Assembly (NCBI GenBank): GCA_029781035.1
Contig: JAKOXK010000084.1
Coordinates: forward strand, 1 to 42,499
Length of the DNA stretch: 42,499 bases
Origin: Armatimonadota bacterium
GTDB lineage: Bacteria; Armatimonadota; Fimbriimonadia; Fimbriimonadales; Fimbriimonadaceae
Direction of reading: 5' to 3'
A model generated the notes under the pieces. The model saw only the letters and a list, made by a program, of their open reading frames with translations, searched no databases and was not told where the DNA came from. The position numbers and the translations under genes are program-made. This document shows positions 1 through 7,807 of the stretch, in pieces. Positions within the stretch are counted from its first letter, which is position 1. Each line of letters opens with the position of its first letter.

Positions 1-137
1 CGGAAGAGTTTGTCCTTTTCTGGCCGCCAGTCTGACTTCACCCAGTCTGGATAGTGATCGGGGCCGGACCACTCGTGTCCTTGCTGTAACGAGTTCGGAG
101 AGAAGAGAATCACTGATGCTGCAATTGTTGTAAGCAT
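1..137 (-). CDS. Secreted protein of unknown function, 3' part outside the window
   Basis: An open frame begins with ATG at 137 on the minus strand and runs off the left edge without a stop, giving 45 residues. The N-terminus (MLTTIAASVILFSPNSLQQG) looks like a short signal peptide, followed by a Trp/Asp-rich segment (WSGPDHYPDW). The start is only 8 bases beyond the stop of the upstream minus-strand gene, and that stop overlaps an AGGTGA ribosome binding site placed 3 bases before the ATG, so the two genes are probably co-transcribed and coupled. No family can be named from this fragment. Confidence 0.6.
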   Translation of the reverse strand, partial: MLTTIAASVILFSPNSLQQGHEWSGPDHYPDWVKSDWRPEKDKLF

Positions 138-145
138 GTGATCAC

Positions 146-1945
146 CTACTGAGGTTCCGGCCCATGGTTTGGCTGCGGCAAAGGGATACGGTGTCTGAAG
201 ACGTAGAGTCGAGCGCTCTCAGTAGGCTGGTCGGAGTACTCGAATCTATCCTCGACCTCTTGGCCCAGGTAGCCGTTGGCACCCCACACATCAAGGACAA
301 CAGGAAAAACCCACGTCCTTGGCTTGTAGTTAACCTTCCAATGGAATTCAGGGTACTGGGTTGGAAAACGGGGATCGCCGAGGGGTTCAGTTCGCCATGT
401 GTAAGCCGAGTACTCGATCTTTAGCACCTGCTTCACCTCGTCGGGAAAAGACGGCAACGATACCTCAACGTTCAATAAGGCGCAAAGCATCGCAACGGTA
501 CCGGGAGCATCGTAGATCGCACTAAGAACCCCGCCTATAGCAGCGGCGAATTGTACGACCCTGGCGGCAACGGCCTCCACCTGGTGCGACTGCACGGTGA
601 TGTCAGAGACGCCGTCGTCGAAAGCCACCCAACCGTTCTGCATGTCGTTCAAAGGCAAGACCTGCCATTCCAAGTCGGCGCGCGGGTCGCAGATGTAGTC
701 CAGGACCTGGTCTTTCTCCCGCTGCTTGTGGAAGTGGACCTCCCGCCTCGCTTCAGCACTCACTCCGTCGGACCACGAGTCGTCTAGGCCCACGGTCGTG
801 ACCGTGGCCGCGTCGTTGTCATAGATGTCGGTGTGCGGGTAGCCCGGAGGTGGGAACAGATAGACAGATGTGACCAGCTTCACGGGCGCCACGTAGTCGC
901 GGAGCATCGACGGAACGATCCACGAGCCACCCTGGGGCAGATCGCCGGAGGGCCCTTGTAGCCAGGCGTAGTGCTCGTGGGGGATGCAGTCATGAGCTGC
1001 GTAGGGGATGTATTCGATGGTCACAGGAGGGAGGTATTTCGGAGAGTAAGTCCAGGTGTCCCCGTCAAAGCTGAACTCCTGCTCCGTCAAGGGAAGACCG
1101 ATGTCCCACCGTCCGCTCACCGTGGCCCAGTTCGGGTGCACCACGGGATTCAGTTCGGCTTTGAACTTGTTGTACTGCCTCTCCACGGCCTGGCTCGTGC
1201 CCCGTAGGAGGTAAGCGTACGTGCCTATGCCATCGGGAACCTTGCCGTAGTTCGCCTGCGAGCCCGAGCACCCGATGTCCACACTCCGGATGTCGATGAC
1301 TCCTATCAGGCTTCTGGCGTCGGCATACGCCCTGACCGTCTCACCCGTCACGACCGCTTCTGCAAGCGTGTGGAACGCCATCTCGCCATGCCCGTTGCTG
1401 ACGTCGAACTGGCGAATGTGCTTGCCGGAGGAGACAAACCCAGGAACGTCGAGAAAGCTAGCAGGAACAGGGGCGTCGCCCATGGCATCGTCCACGATCA
1501 AGCTGCCGCCGATCGTGCTTTCGGCCTCGCTCCTTGTGCTCAGGAACATGCGCGTCTTGTCTGGGGCGACACCGATTCCGATCCAGTCGACAAGCACCTT
1601 GCAGTTTCCCTCGCTGTGGACGGCCAGCATCAGCATAGGGGTCGATGTCGAATTGAAGAAGGGCAGGGCTGGCGCACCTTGAATGGGGACTCCGTCTCTC
1701 TTCCATAAGCCGGATGCCCAATCGTAGGTGTAGACCACGTTGACAGGCTGGTTGTTCTGCCAGTCCAGCCAGGTGCTAGCGGAGGTCAAGCCGTCGAACG
1801 CGTAGCTGATTGCCCAGTTGTCGGCATTGAAGGGGTTTCCGTCCCTTTCGAACGCATGGGTTGCTGAAGAAACGAGGGCTATGACGCCCATGAAGACAGT
1901 CCGCAGATGCAGATGGGCGCCGTGGTCCAGTGATCTGAATGGCAT
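146..1945 (-). CDS. Large secreted protein of unknown function
   Basis: The 599-residue protein starts at an ATG preceded by a strong GGGAGAAGAGA ribosome binding site. Its N-terminus has a basic stretch followed by a hydrophobic segment (FMGVIALVSSATHAF) typical of a Sec signal peptide, so it is predicted to be exported. The mature part is rich in Trp, Tyr, Pro and Asp and has scattered Cys, which suits an extracellular beta-rich fold; no catalytic motif was recognised. A second secreted-protein gene follows after 8 bases. The reading frame is real: it is long, uses codons like its neighbours, and has a proper start region. Function unknown. Confidence 0.8.
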   Translation of the reverse strand: MPFRSLDHGAHLHLRTVFMGVIALVSSATHAFERDGNPFNADNWAISYAFDGLTSASTWLDWQNNQPVNVVYTYDWASGLWKRDGVPIQGAPALPFFNSTSTPMLMLAVHSEGNCKVLVDWIGIGVAPDKTRMFLSTRSEAESTIGGSLIVDDAMGDAPVPASFLDVPGFVSSGKHIRQFDVSNGHGEMAFHTLAEAVVTGETVRAYADARSLIGVIDIRSVDIGCSGSQANYGKVPDGIGTYAYLLRGTSQAVERQYNKFKAELNPVVHPNWATVSGRWDIGLPLTEQEFSFDGDTWTYSPKYLPPVTIEYIPYAAHDCIPHEHYAWLQGPSGDLPQGGSWIVPSMLRDYVAPVKLVTSVYLFPPPGYPHTDIYDNDAATVTTVGLDDSWSDGVSAEARREVHFHKQREKDQVLDYICDPRADLEWQVLPLNDMQNGWVAFDDGVSDITVQSHQVEAVAARVVQFAAAIGGVLSAIYDAPGTVAMLCALLNVEVSLPSFPDEVKQVLKIEYSAYTWRTEPLGDPRFPTQYPEFHWKVNYKPRTWVFPVVLDVWGANGYLGQEVEDRFEYSDQPTESARLYVFRHRIPLPQPNHGPEPQ

Positions 1946-2198
1946 TCTCTTCTCCCGTAACTCATAAAAATATCAGTCCTTGTACGTTACGAATGCGGGA
2001 AAACCTGTCACGTATAGAAACGTCCGATTACCTCTGGGACACCGCCGCAACTCGAGCGTTCGTGCAGGGCTCTGGTCTGGGCTTTTGTTCGGTAAGAGCC
2101 TCTGGAGGGCTTATCCTTACCCGCTGACCGTAACCCATCCGATCGGCACCAGTCCTATCAAGCAATCGGTAGCGGACTCTACGAACCGGTAGGCAGTC

Positions 2199-2621
2199 AT
2201 GTGGGGGCTTGGCCGCACGTCGACCGAGATCAACAACCGTGGAGAGGTTTGCGGATGGTCGTCGTCCGTCCTCTTTACGCCGCAGCTCAGGGAGCCTGAC
2301 GGCACGTGGGTCTATCTTGGCGGGATCCCCAGCAAGTTGGACTATTCCGGCGGTGCGTCCGACATCAACGACGACGACAGGGTGGTTGGGGTGGGGGTTT
2401 CGGGCGACTTGCCCCGCGCCTTCCTCTGGCGCCCGGGCTTGGGCATCGCTGTGCTTGACGACTTCGTGGACGACTCGGGCAAGGGCTGGTCGTTCGGGTA
2501 CGCCAAGGGCATCAGCAAGCACGGCATGATCACGGGCAGCGGGCGCAAGAAGGGTGACACCGGCACCCGCGCCTTCCTGCTCGTGCCCCACCTGAGGCCG
2601 TCCGCGAAAGATTCTCCTTAG
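2199..2621 (+). pseudogene. Remnant of a HAF-repeat extracellular protein
   Basis: The 140-residue frame contains two or three HAF-type repeat cores, visible as EINNRGEVCGWS, DINDDDRVVGVG and GISKHGMITGSG, each followed by an FLW/AFLL-type strand. HAF proteins are normally exported and carry a signal peptide and several more repeats. Here the frame opens at a stop at 2190-2192 with no signal peptide and starts directly in the middle of a repeat, so it looks like the 3' end of a larger gene whose front is lost. The 250 bases upstream show no recognisable start of such a gene. It could still be expressed as a short cytoplasmic protein, but a decayed gene is more likely. Confidence 0.5.
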
Positions 2622-2660
2622 GAGCGCGCGCTCGGCGGAAGGTTTGATAGAATAGGCGGA

Positions 2661-4142
2661 GTGGAACGAGACCTCTTCGCCCTCCAGGACCGATTCAACC
2701 GCCGAACCTTCATGAAACGGACGGGTGGTGTCGGGCTCGCCGCGCTCGCCAGCATCATCGGCGACGAGGCGTTTGGTGCCCTCGTTCCGAGGGGAACAAC
2801 CCCCGGCGACGAGAAGCGGTTCGGCGGACTTCCTCAGTTCCCCAACTTCGCACCAAAGGCTAAACGCGTCATTTACCTCTTCCAGTCCGGCGCTCCCAGT
2901 CAGATGGAGCTCTACGACTGGAAGCCCAAGCTCCTTGAGCGTCGCGGTGAGGACCTGCCAGCCAGCATTCGCAACGGTCAGCGCCTCACTGGCATGACGA
3001 GCGGCCAGGCGAAGTTCCCGGTCGCACCCAGCATCATCAAGTTCAACAAGTACGGCAAGAGTGGAATGGAACTGGCAGAGATCCTTCCCCACCTGGGTGA
3101 TGTCGCCGACGACCTGTGCCTGATCCGCTCGATGTACACCGATGCCATCAACCACGATCCGGCCGTTACGTTCTTCCAGACGGGAAGTCAGTTGGCGGGT
3201 CGGCCCAGCATCGGTTCCTGGCTCAGCTACGGCCTTGGCACCTTCAACAAGGATCTGCCTGCGTATGTCGTACTTACCAGCATCGGTAGCGGACGCAAGG
3301 ACGACCAGCCCCTCTACGACCGACTCTGGGGCAGCGGATTCCTGCCGACCGAACACCAGGGCGTCAAATTCCGAAACACCGGCGATCCCGTCCTCTTCCT
3401 CAGTGACCCGCACGGCATCGATCGCGAAACCCGACGAGAGATGCTTGACGACCTCATGGGCCTCAACCAAGAGCGCAAAGCCGTCATGGGCGATCCCGAG
3501 ATCGACACCCGGATCGCGCAGTACGAGCTTGCGTTCCGCATGCAGACCTCTGTGCCTGAATTGCTCGACATCAGCAAAGAGCCTGCTTCAGTGCTTGAAA
3601 TGTACGGCCCGGCGGTCAAGACCCCCGGCACCTACGCCTACAACTGCCTTCTCGCTCGCAGGCTCGCCGAACGGGGCGTGCGGTTCGTGCAGCTCTTCCA
3701 CATGGGTTGGGACCAGCACTTCAACCTCCCGAACGCGATCAAGCTGCAGGCGCAGGACACCGATCAGCCGTCGGCGGCTTTGATCAAGGACCTGAAACAA
3801 CGGGGGATGTTCGATGAGACGCTCATCGTCTGGGGCGGCGAGTTCGGACGGACGGTCTACTCGCAAGGGGACCTGACCGAGACCAACTACGGCCGCGACC
3901 ACCACCCGCGCTGCTTCTCGGTCTGGATGGCCGGAGCCGGCGTGAAGGGCGGCCTCACCTACGGCGAGACGGACGACTACTCCTACAACATCGTCAAGGA
4001 CGATGTCTCCGTGCACGACCTGCACGCGACGATGCTTTACCTCCTCGGCATCGACCACACCCGGCTGACGTTCCGGTACCTGGGTCGCGATTTCCGTCTG
4101 ACCGACGTGTTCGGGGATGTCGTGAAGGATCTAATCCGCTGA
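2661..4142 (+). CDS. DUF1501 family secreted protein (sulfatase-like fold)
   Basis: The 493-residue protein starts at a GTG. An N-terminal twin-arginine signal is visible (NRRTFMKRTGG, residues 13-23, then an Ala/Leu-rich stretch), so it is probably exported folded by Tat. The body shows features of the DUF1501 family: FQSGAPSQMELYDWKPKL near residue 75, HDPAVTFFQTG near 165, and the C-terminal WGGEFGRT and GRDHHP motifs. DUF1501 proteins are related to alkaline phosphatase/sulfatase enzymes and in Planctomycetes and Armatimonadota usually stand next to a DUF1553/DUF1549 cytochrome-type gene; none is present here. Substrate unknown. The 1-kb REP/RAYT element begins 3 bases behind the stop, and a second diverged copy of its last 32 codons lies beyond the element. 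Confidence 0.9.
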   Translation: MERDLFALQDRFNRRTFMKRTGGVGLAALASIIGDEAFGALVPRGTTPGDEKRFGGLPQFPNFAPKAKRVIYLFQSGAPSQMELYDWKPKLLERRGEDLPASIRNGQRLTGMTSGQAKFPVAPSIIKFNKYGKSGMELAEILPHLGDVADDLCLIRSMYTDAINHDPAVTFFQTGSQLAGRPSIGSWLSYGLGTFNKDLPAYVVLTSIGSGRKDDQPLYDRLWGSGFLPTEHQGVKFRNTGDPVLFLSDPHGIDRETRREMLDDLMGLNQERKAVMGDPEIDTRIAQYELAFRMQTSVPELLDISKEPASVLEMYGPAVKTPGTYAYNCLLARRLAERGVRFVQLFHMGWDQHFNLPNAIKLQAQDTDQPSAALIKDLKQRGMFDETLIVWGGEFGRTVYSQGDLTETNYGRDHHPRCFSVWMAGAGVKGGLTYGETDDYSYNIVKDDVSVHDLHATMLYLLGIDHTRLTFRYLGRDFRLTDVFGDVVKDLIR

Positions 4143-4145
4143 CCA

Positions 4146-4174
4146 CATGCCTCGGCACGCCCCGTGCCGAGGCT
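4146..4174 (+). repeat. REP palindrome, left boundary copy
   Basis: A perfect 11-bp inverted repeat (GCCTCGGCACG / CGTGCCGAGGC) with loop CCC, at 4149-4173. With its flanking CAT and T it is the exact reverse complement of the copy at 5123-5151. It can form a strong hairpin 6 bases behind the DUF1501 stop, so it may also act as a terminator or mRNA 3'-end stabiliser. Confidence 0.85.
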
Positions 4175-4453
4175 CAAGAACCGCCGCCCCGTGCCGAGGC
4201 TAAAAGGCCATAGCGACCCGTGCCGATGCTAAAGGAGCCCCACCACGCCACCCATGCCTCGGCACGCCCCGTGCCGAGGCTCAAGAACCGCCGCCACGTG
4301 CCGAGGCTAAAAGGCCGGAGCGACCCGTGCCGAGGCTAAAAGGCCGGAGCGCCACGTGCCGAGGCTAAAAGTCAGGAGCGCCACGTGCCGAGGCTAAAAG
4401 TCTGGAGCGCCACGTGCCGAGGCTAAAAGTCTGGAGCGCCACGTGCCGAGGCT
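4163..4453 (+). repeat. Tandem array of REP half-palindromes, mainly 29-bp period
   Basis: The core CGTGCCGAGGCT (one copy has GATGCT) occurs ten times, starting at 4163, 4190, 4219, 4270, 4297, 4326, 4355, 4384, 4413 and 4442. The last six are at 29-29-29-29-29 spacing after a 27-base step; units end in TCAAGAACCGCCGCC or TAAAAGTCTGGAGCG types. The units differ from each other only by a few bases and there are no unique spacers, so this is a tandem array and not a CRISPR. Confidence 0.85.
4256..4280 (+). repeat. Second complete REP palindrome inside the array
   Basis: The full palindrome (11-bp arms, loop CCC) is repeated here in the same orientation as the left boundary copy. It divides the array into a first block of three half-units and a second block of seven, as if the block had been duplicated and then extended. 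Confidence 0.8.
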
Positions 4454-4536
4454 CAAGAACCGACGCCCCGCTGACAAGCTCATGTCAGCAAAAATAGCGA
4501 CTCCCAGCCGCCGCCGCAGCGAATAGACTTTGATCC

Positions 4537-5124
4537 GTGCGGTACCGGCATTGGAAGAACTGGGCCACGAACGGCGAGACCGCTTTCGTGACGACGACCT
4601 GCCTCGACTTCGTGCACGCGTTCCGGCGGGAAGAGATGCGCGAACTGATATCCGCCTTGTTGATCGCTGACTGTAGCCGCTATCGGTCACCGCTCTACGG
4701 CTTCGTCGTGATGCCGCACCACGTCCATTACATCGTCCAATGTCCCCCTGCCAAGACCGTGTCCTGGCTGGTACAACGGTTCAAGTCCAACAGCGCGAAG
4801 CTCGTGTTGCCGCGCCTGACCCCCGAGGAGCTGGCCTGTTTCGACCAACAAAGGGGCCTCAACCGGAGATCCTTCTGGATGGACGGCTTTCGGAGCGTCG
4901 TCCTGGACAACGACGCGATGTTCGACCAAAAGCTCGATTACGTGCACTGGAACCCAGTCGAAGCCGGGTACTGCGAGCAACCCGTACAATACCGTTGGTC
5001 GTCAGCGCGGCTCTACGCCCAAGGGGGGCTGGAACACGAGTCAGGGCTGCGCCTCGATCTGTGCCTTCCCTACTTCGACGTGTCTCCAGAGAGCCTCCTT
5101 GTGGCCAAACCGCTCAGTGGATAG
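4537..5124 (+). CDS. REP-associated tyrosine transposase (RAYT, Y1/TnpA-IS200-like)
   Basis: The 195-residue protein starts at GTG 4537. It has the HUH-type metal motif HVH (residues 62-64, in [11 protein letters not shown]) and a Tyr at 135 in the family motif [10 protein letters not shown], the expected nucleophile of Y1 transposases. FRREEM near the N-terminus and the SFWMDGFRS segment before the Tyr helix are also typical. RAYT proteins nick and join single-stranded REP hairpins and are usually domesticated single-copy genes. Here REP palindromes and a REP array surround the gene, and the stop codon (5122-5124) lies inside the right-hand palindrome. The catalytic residues are intact, so activity is plausible. 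Translation could be limited by the upstream hairpins. Confidence 0.92.
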   Translation: MRYRHWKNWATNGETAFVTTTCLDFVHAFRREEMRELISALLIADCSRYRSPLYGFVVMPHHVHYIVQCPPAKTVSWLVQRFKSNSAKLVLPRLTPEELACFDQQRGLNRRSFWMDGFRSVVLDNDAMFDQKLDYVHWNPVEAGYCEQPVQYRWSSARLYAQGGLEHESGLRLDLCLPYFDVSPESLLVAKPLSG

Positions 5125-5151
5125 CCTCGGCACGGGGCGTGCCGAGGCATG
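5123..5151 (-). repeat. REP palindrome, right boundary copy (inverted)
   Basis: Exact reverse complement of the left boundary repeat: arms GCCTCGGCACG / CGTGCCGAGGC at 5124-5148 with loop GGG instead of CCC. It overlaps the RAYT stop codon and marks the right end of the element. Confidence 0.85.
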
Positions 5152-5176
5152 TAAGGGGCTTGCCAAGCCTCGTCCA

Positions 5177-5275
5177 CTCGGCCTCGACCACACTCGGCTA
5201 ACGTACCGGTACCTGGGCCGCGATTTCCGTCTGACGGACGTGTTCGGGGATGTAGCGAAGGATCTGCTGAAATAA
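5177..5275 (+). pseudogene. Orphan 3' end of a second DUF1501 gene
   Basis: These 33 codons, ending with TAA at 5273-5275, encode [20 protein letters not shown] followed by [12 protein letters not shown]. This matches the C-terminus of the DUF1501 protein ending at 4142 ([20 protein letters not shown] then DVFGDVVKDLIR) at all but five residues. Most DNA differences are synonymous, which indicates descent from a functional paralogue and not a recent copying error. The similarity starts abruptly near 5177, about 25 bases after the REP/RAYT element. No start codon or rest of the gene is present. Confidence 0.85.
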
Positions 5276-5462
5276 CACGACGTGCTAACCTAGGTTCCAA
5301 ACGACGGAGCTGGGCGCACACCCACAACTATCGCTCGCACCACGACCAAACTTCCGGTCGGCTACATTCACACCTCAGGCTCTCATCGAATAGAACTGCG
5401 CCCTGCCCGCGCCTGTCTGCCCTGTGGTACTTTCACAACGCACAACAAGGTAGCCTCCACAG

Positions 5463-6671
5463 GTGGCTGAAAGAGACCCTAACCTGCTCGACCAGATCGA
5501 TGAGGAGGAACTGTGGGAAGAGATCGAAGGCGCTGACCGAGCTCCAAGGCGAGCAACTCCTGAGGACCTCGTACGTAAGTACTCCTCTCAAGATGGCAGA
5601 ATCCTTGTGCAGCGCAATGATTTCTTGATCCCCAACATACTGTCAATGATTGACAATAGGGAGGTCATGGATCTAGCGCCGCAATACCAACGGAGGTACC
5701 GCTGGAACAACCGCAAGCGATCACAACTGATCGAATCCCTTCTGCTTAATATACCAATCCCCCCGATCTTCTTGTATGAGACTGACTACGCGAGGTACGA
5801 AGTCATGGACGGCCAACAGAGATTGTCAACCATAAAGCTTTTCTTCGGCAACTCATTCAAGCTAAACCAACTAACAGAGTGGCCCGAACTCAATGGGAAG
5901 TATTTTCGCGATTTACCTTCTCAAATTCAGAACGGCCTACGACGCCGAGGACTTGCGGCAGTCATTATCCTAACCGAGAGTGGGCAAAATAAAGAAACTG
6001 CTATGCGCTTGCGCCAGTATGTCTTTGAACGCCTCAATACTGGCGGGCAGCCCCTGAATGCTCAAGAAGTTCGCAACTGTCTCTTCGCTGGGCCGTTCAA
6101 CGACCTGCTCATTGACCTGTCCAGATGTCCGGAATTTACCCAAGCGTGGGACATTCCACCGAGAGAGCCCGACGAGCCGTACCAGATTTCGCGGTTACTC
6201 GAGAGAAATCGTCTCTACTCTTACATGCTAGATTGTGAAATTGTGCTCCGCTTCTTCGCATTTCGGGATCTAAGCTTCTTCTCGTCCGGGGTTAAGCGTA
6301 CGCTCGACGCCACAATGAATCGCTTCCTCAATGTCACCCAGGGCTGGATTGACGACGAAAGAGCCAACTATCTCGCAATCCTGAGGCTGGCCTTGGGAAT
6401 TTATGGTGCAGCGCTCTTCCGGCTGCCAGATGAGAGCGGCGAGCTCAGTGGCCGTCGTTCGGTTGCATTTGCCGATGCAGTACTTGTGGGCCTTCAGTTC
6501 AATCTTGGCAAGGCACAACACCTCCTTGCCAAGGCAAAAGAGATTCGACAGCAAACGAAGCTCCTGCTGGAAGACGAGGAATCATACGCTCTTATTGTAG
6601 GGCGTGGAAATACTAAGTCAGAGACTGAGTCAAGAATCAGATTAATGGCTAACTTGTTTGAGACCATCTAA
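5463..6671 (+). CDS. DUF262 (ParB/GmrS-like) protein, partner of HEPN protein
   Basis: The 402-residue protein starts at GTG 5463. The DUF262 signature DGQQRLSTI is at residues 116-124, preceded by QRRYRW (76-81) and IPIPPIFLYE (97-106), and followed by FERLNTGGQPLNAQEVRN (188-205). DUF262 domains are ParB-like folds with predicted nucleotide-hydrolysing or nuclease activity; in GmrSD the same domain recognises and restricts modified DNA. The usual C-terminal DUF1524 HNH nuclease of GmrSD is absent here. The HEPN gene follows after 2 bases, so the two are one transcription unit. Base composition is clearly more AT-rich than the neighbours, which suggests acquisition by transfer. A defence role is inferred from the domain pair. 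Confidence 0.88.
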   Translation: MAERDPNLLDQIDEEELWEEIEGADRAPRRATPEDLVRKYSSQDGRILVQRNDFLIPNILSMIDNREVMDLAPQYQRRYRWNNRKRSQLIESLLLNIPIPPIFLYETDYARYEVMDGQQRLSTIKLFFGNSFKLNQLTEWPELNGKYFRDLPSQIQNGLRRRGLAAVIILTESGQNKETAMRLRQYVFERLNTGGQPLNAQEVRNCLFAGPFNDLLIDLSRCPEFTQAWDIPPREPDEPYQISRLLERNRLYSYMLDCEIVLRFFAFRDLSFFSSGVKRTLDATMNRFLNVTQGWIDDERANYLAILRLALGIYGAALFRLPDESGELSGRRSVAFADAVLVGLQFNLGKAQHLLAKAKEIRQQTKLLLEDEESYALIVGRGNTKSETESRIRLMANLFETI

Positions 6672-6673
6672 CA

Positions 6674-7459
6674 ATGGGAAGTGCCTCTGCTGGCTTCAAG
6701 CGCTCGGCGCGACAACTCAGGACGTGGCTGGATGTATATGCCACGGCGCGCCAACTTGCCGGATCCAATTACAGCGCTATCACTACAAGACATCCGGTTG
6801 GTGCGTTGGCACGGAAGATCCGTGACGCAGTTCGGAAGGGTGGATCTACAGGCGTTACTTTCGCACTTGAAGGGGCGTATCTAAGTGCGTACGCAGAGTA
6901 TGAACTTGCTGTTCGTGGGATGATTGAGGACTCTGCGCAGCATATTTCTCGACGCCTCAAGCCGTACGCAAAGTGCCCAGATAGTTTCAAGAGCGCTCAC
7001 GAGAAGGGATGCGCTACGATTTTGCAGAGAATGGACTGGGATCAGTTTGCTCACCTAACACAGGTACAGGTAATCGGTGACCTGCAATCCTGCCTCCTGT
7101 CGGCGTCTAAGGGCGACGTGTTTTGTATACGGCCCGAGGCAATTTCGTACTCGGACAGAAATTTCGTGCATAGCGTTGTTCAAGAGAAGATCTCTTCTTT
7201 GGGGCTGAATAGTCTATGGCCGAAGGTTGCGGCGCGTAAAGAGGTGTTGTCTTTCTATGGCACGAAGAACTCGTCGATTGCTCAGCAGATGCTCACGCAA
7301 GAGTTGGATCGAATTGTAAAGCAGCGCAATACGATTATTCACCGTGGACGCACAGCTTATACCCCATCTGACGCTGATGTGAGACGGTGCCTTGAGGTGT
7401 TTGAGCTATTGCTGACTGCTTGTGAAGCAGTTGTAAGAGCGTATTGTAGAGCATTGTGA
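6674..7459 (+). CDS. HEPN domain protein, predicted RNase (MAE_28990-like)
   Basis: The 261-residue protein ends in a helical domain carrying RNTIIH at residues 218-223. This is the RNxxxH (Rx4H) motif that forms the active site of HEPN ribonucleases, followed by the helix ADVRRCLEVFELLLTACEAVV. The N-terminal half (residues 1-200) is also helical, with FALEGAYLSAYAEYELAVRGM suggesting a second HEPN-like helical pair. The overall pattern recalls the MAE_28990/MAE_18760 type of HEPN proteins, which I recall as being linked to DUF262 genes; I cannot verify the family assignment. The ATG is 2 bases behind the DUF262 stop. Likely role: RNA cleavage on phage or stress signal, held in check by the DUF262 partner. 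Confidence 0.75.
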   Translation: MGSASAGFKRSARQLRTWLDVYATARQLAGSNYSAITTRHPVGALARKIRDAVRKGGSTGVTFALEGAYLSAYAEYELAVRGMIEDSAQHISRRLKPYAKCPDSFKSAHEKGCATILQRMDWDQFAHLTQVQVIGDLQSCLLSASKGDVFCIRPEAISYSDRNFVHSVVQEKISSLGLNSLWPKVAARKEVLSFYGTKNSSIAQQMLTQELDRIVKQRNTIIHRGRTAYTPSDADVRRCLEVFELLLTACEAVVRAYCRAL

Positions 7460-7807
7460 TGCTGTCAGTCGGCTGGGTGGCTAGGCTATGGCGTGGCTCT
7501 CGGCTGGGCGGTGTTTCTATGGTCCACAGGTGGTCAGTCAACTGCCGCTCTGGCGGCCACAGCCATGTCCGGAGGACTTTCCTTGCCCGCGGGGTCGCCC
7601 TAACGGCTCGCTGCGCTCAGTTGGCGGCTGAACCCGACAGGAGCAGACGTCTCCGACAGGCCCGTCGAGGCGCCGGGCACCAAAAGGAGCGCGTCGGTGC
7701 CTCTTGGCGCACCGTTAGTTCATGAGGATGGGCCGTCAGAACGAAAGGACGGTGCTCCCAATCGGCACGAGCATGTTCAATTGCCGCCGTCGGCGGCCCG
7801 AGGTTCA
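7460..7807. other. Intergenic stretch after the DUF262-HEPN pair, with attC-like ends
   Basis: No gene is supported in these 348 bases; the open frames have no recognisable protein features. GC rises sharply again from about 7540. The outer motif CTAACGG at 7600-7606 is complementary to CCGTTAG at 7712-7718, with a GC-rich imperfect palindrome between them. The 119-base spacing and the outer AAC/GTT trinucleotides resemble an integron attC site. The match to the full consensus ends (RYYYAAC / GTTRRRY) is incomplete and no integrase is in the window, so this is only a possibility. Confidence 0.25.

Larger units (their letters stand above)
4146..5151 (+). mobile_element. REP/RAYT element bounded by inverted 29-bp repeats
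   Basis: This 1006-bp unit is bounded by a 29-base palindromic repeat at 4146-4174 and its exact reverse complement at 5123-5151. Inside are a tandem array of the same half-palindrome (4163-4453) and one RAYT gene whose stop codon overlaps the right-hand repeat. The layout matches the known arrangement of REP-associated tyrosine transposases, in which REP palindromes flank the transposase gene. It lies between the stop of the DUF1501 gene and a second, diverged DUF1501 3' end, so it either inserted between two tandem genes or accompanied a partial duplication. Boundaries are set by the repeats only; no target-site duplication was identified. Confidence 0.75.

Noticed and set aside
2028-3470. 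Long open frame (480 codons) on the minus strand opposite the DUF1501 gene
   Set aside because: It lies antisense to a well-recognised protein, has no family motif, and its composition follows from the GC-rich codon pattern of the real gene.
4163-4453. Regular 29-base repeats resembling a CRISPR array
   Set aside because: Units are joined head to tail with no unique spacers, no cas gene is near, and the repeat is half of the REP palindrome that flanks the RAYT gene.
4470-4489. Hairpin GCTGACA / TGTCAGC followed by AAAAAT before the RAYT gene
   Set aside because: The 7-bp stem has A residues, not T, behind it on the plus strand and nothing to terminate on the minus strand, so a terminator call is not supported.
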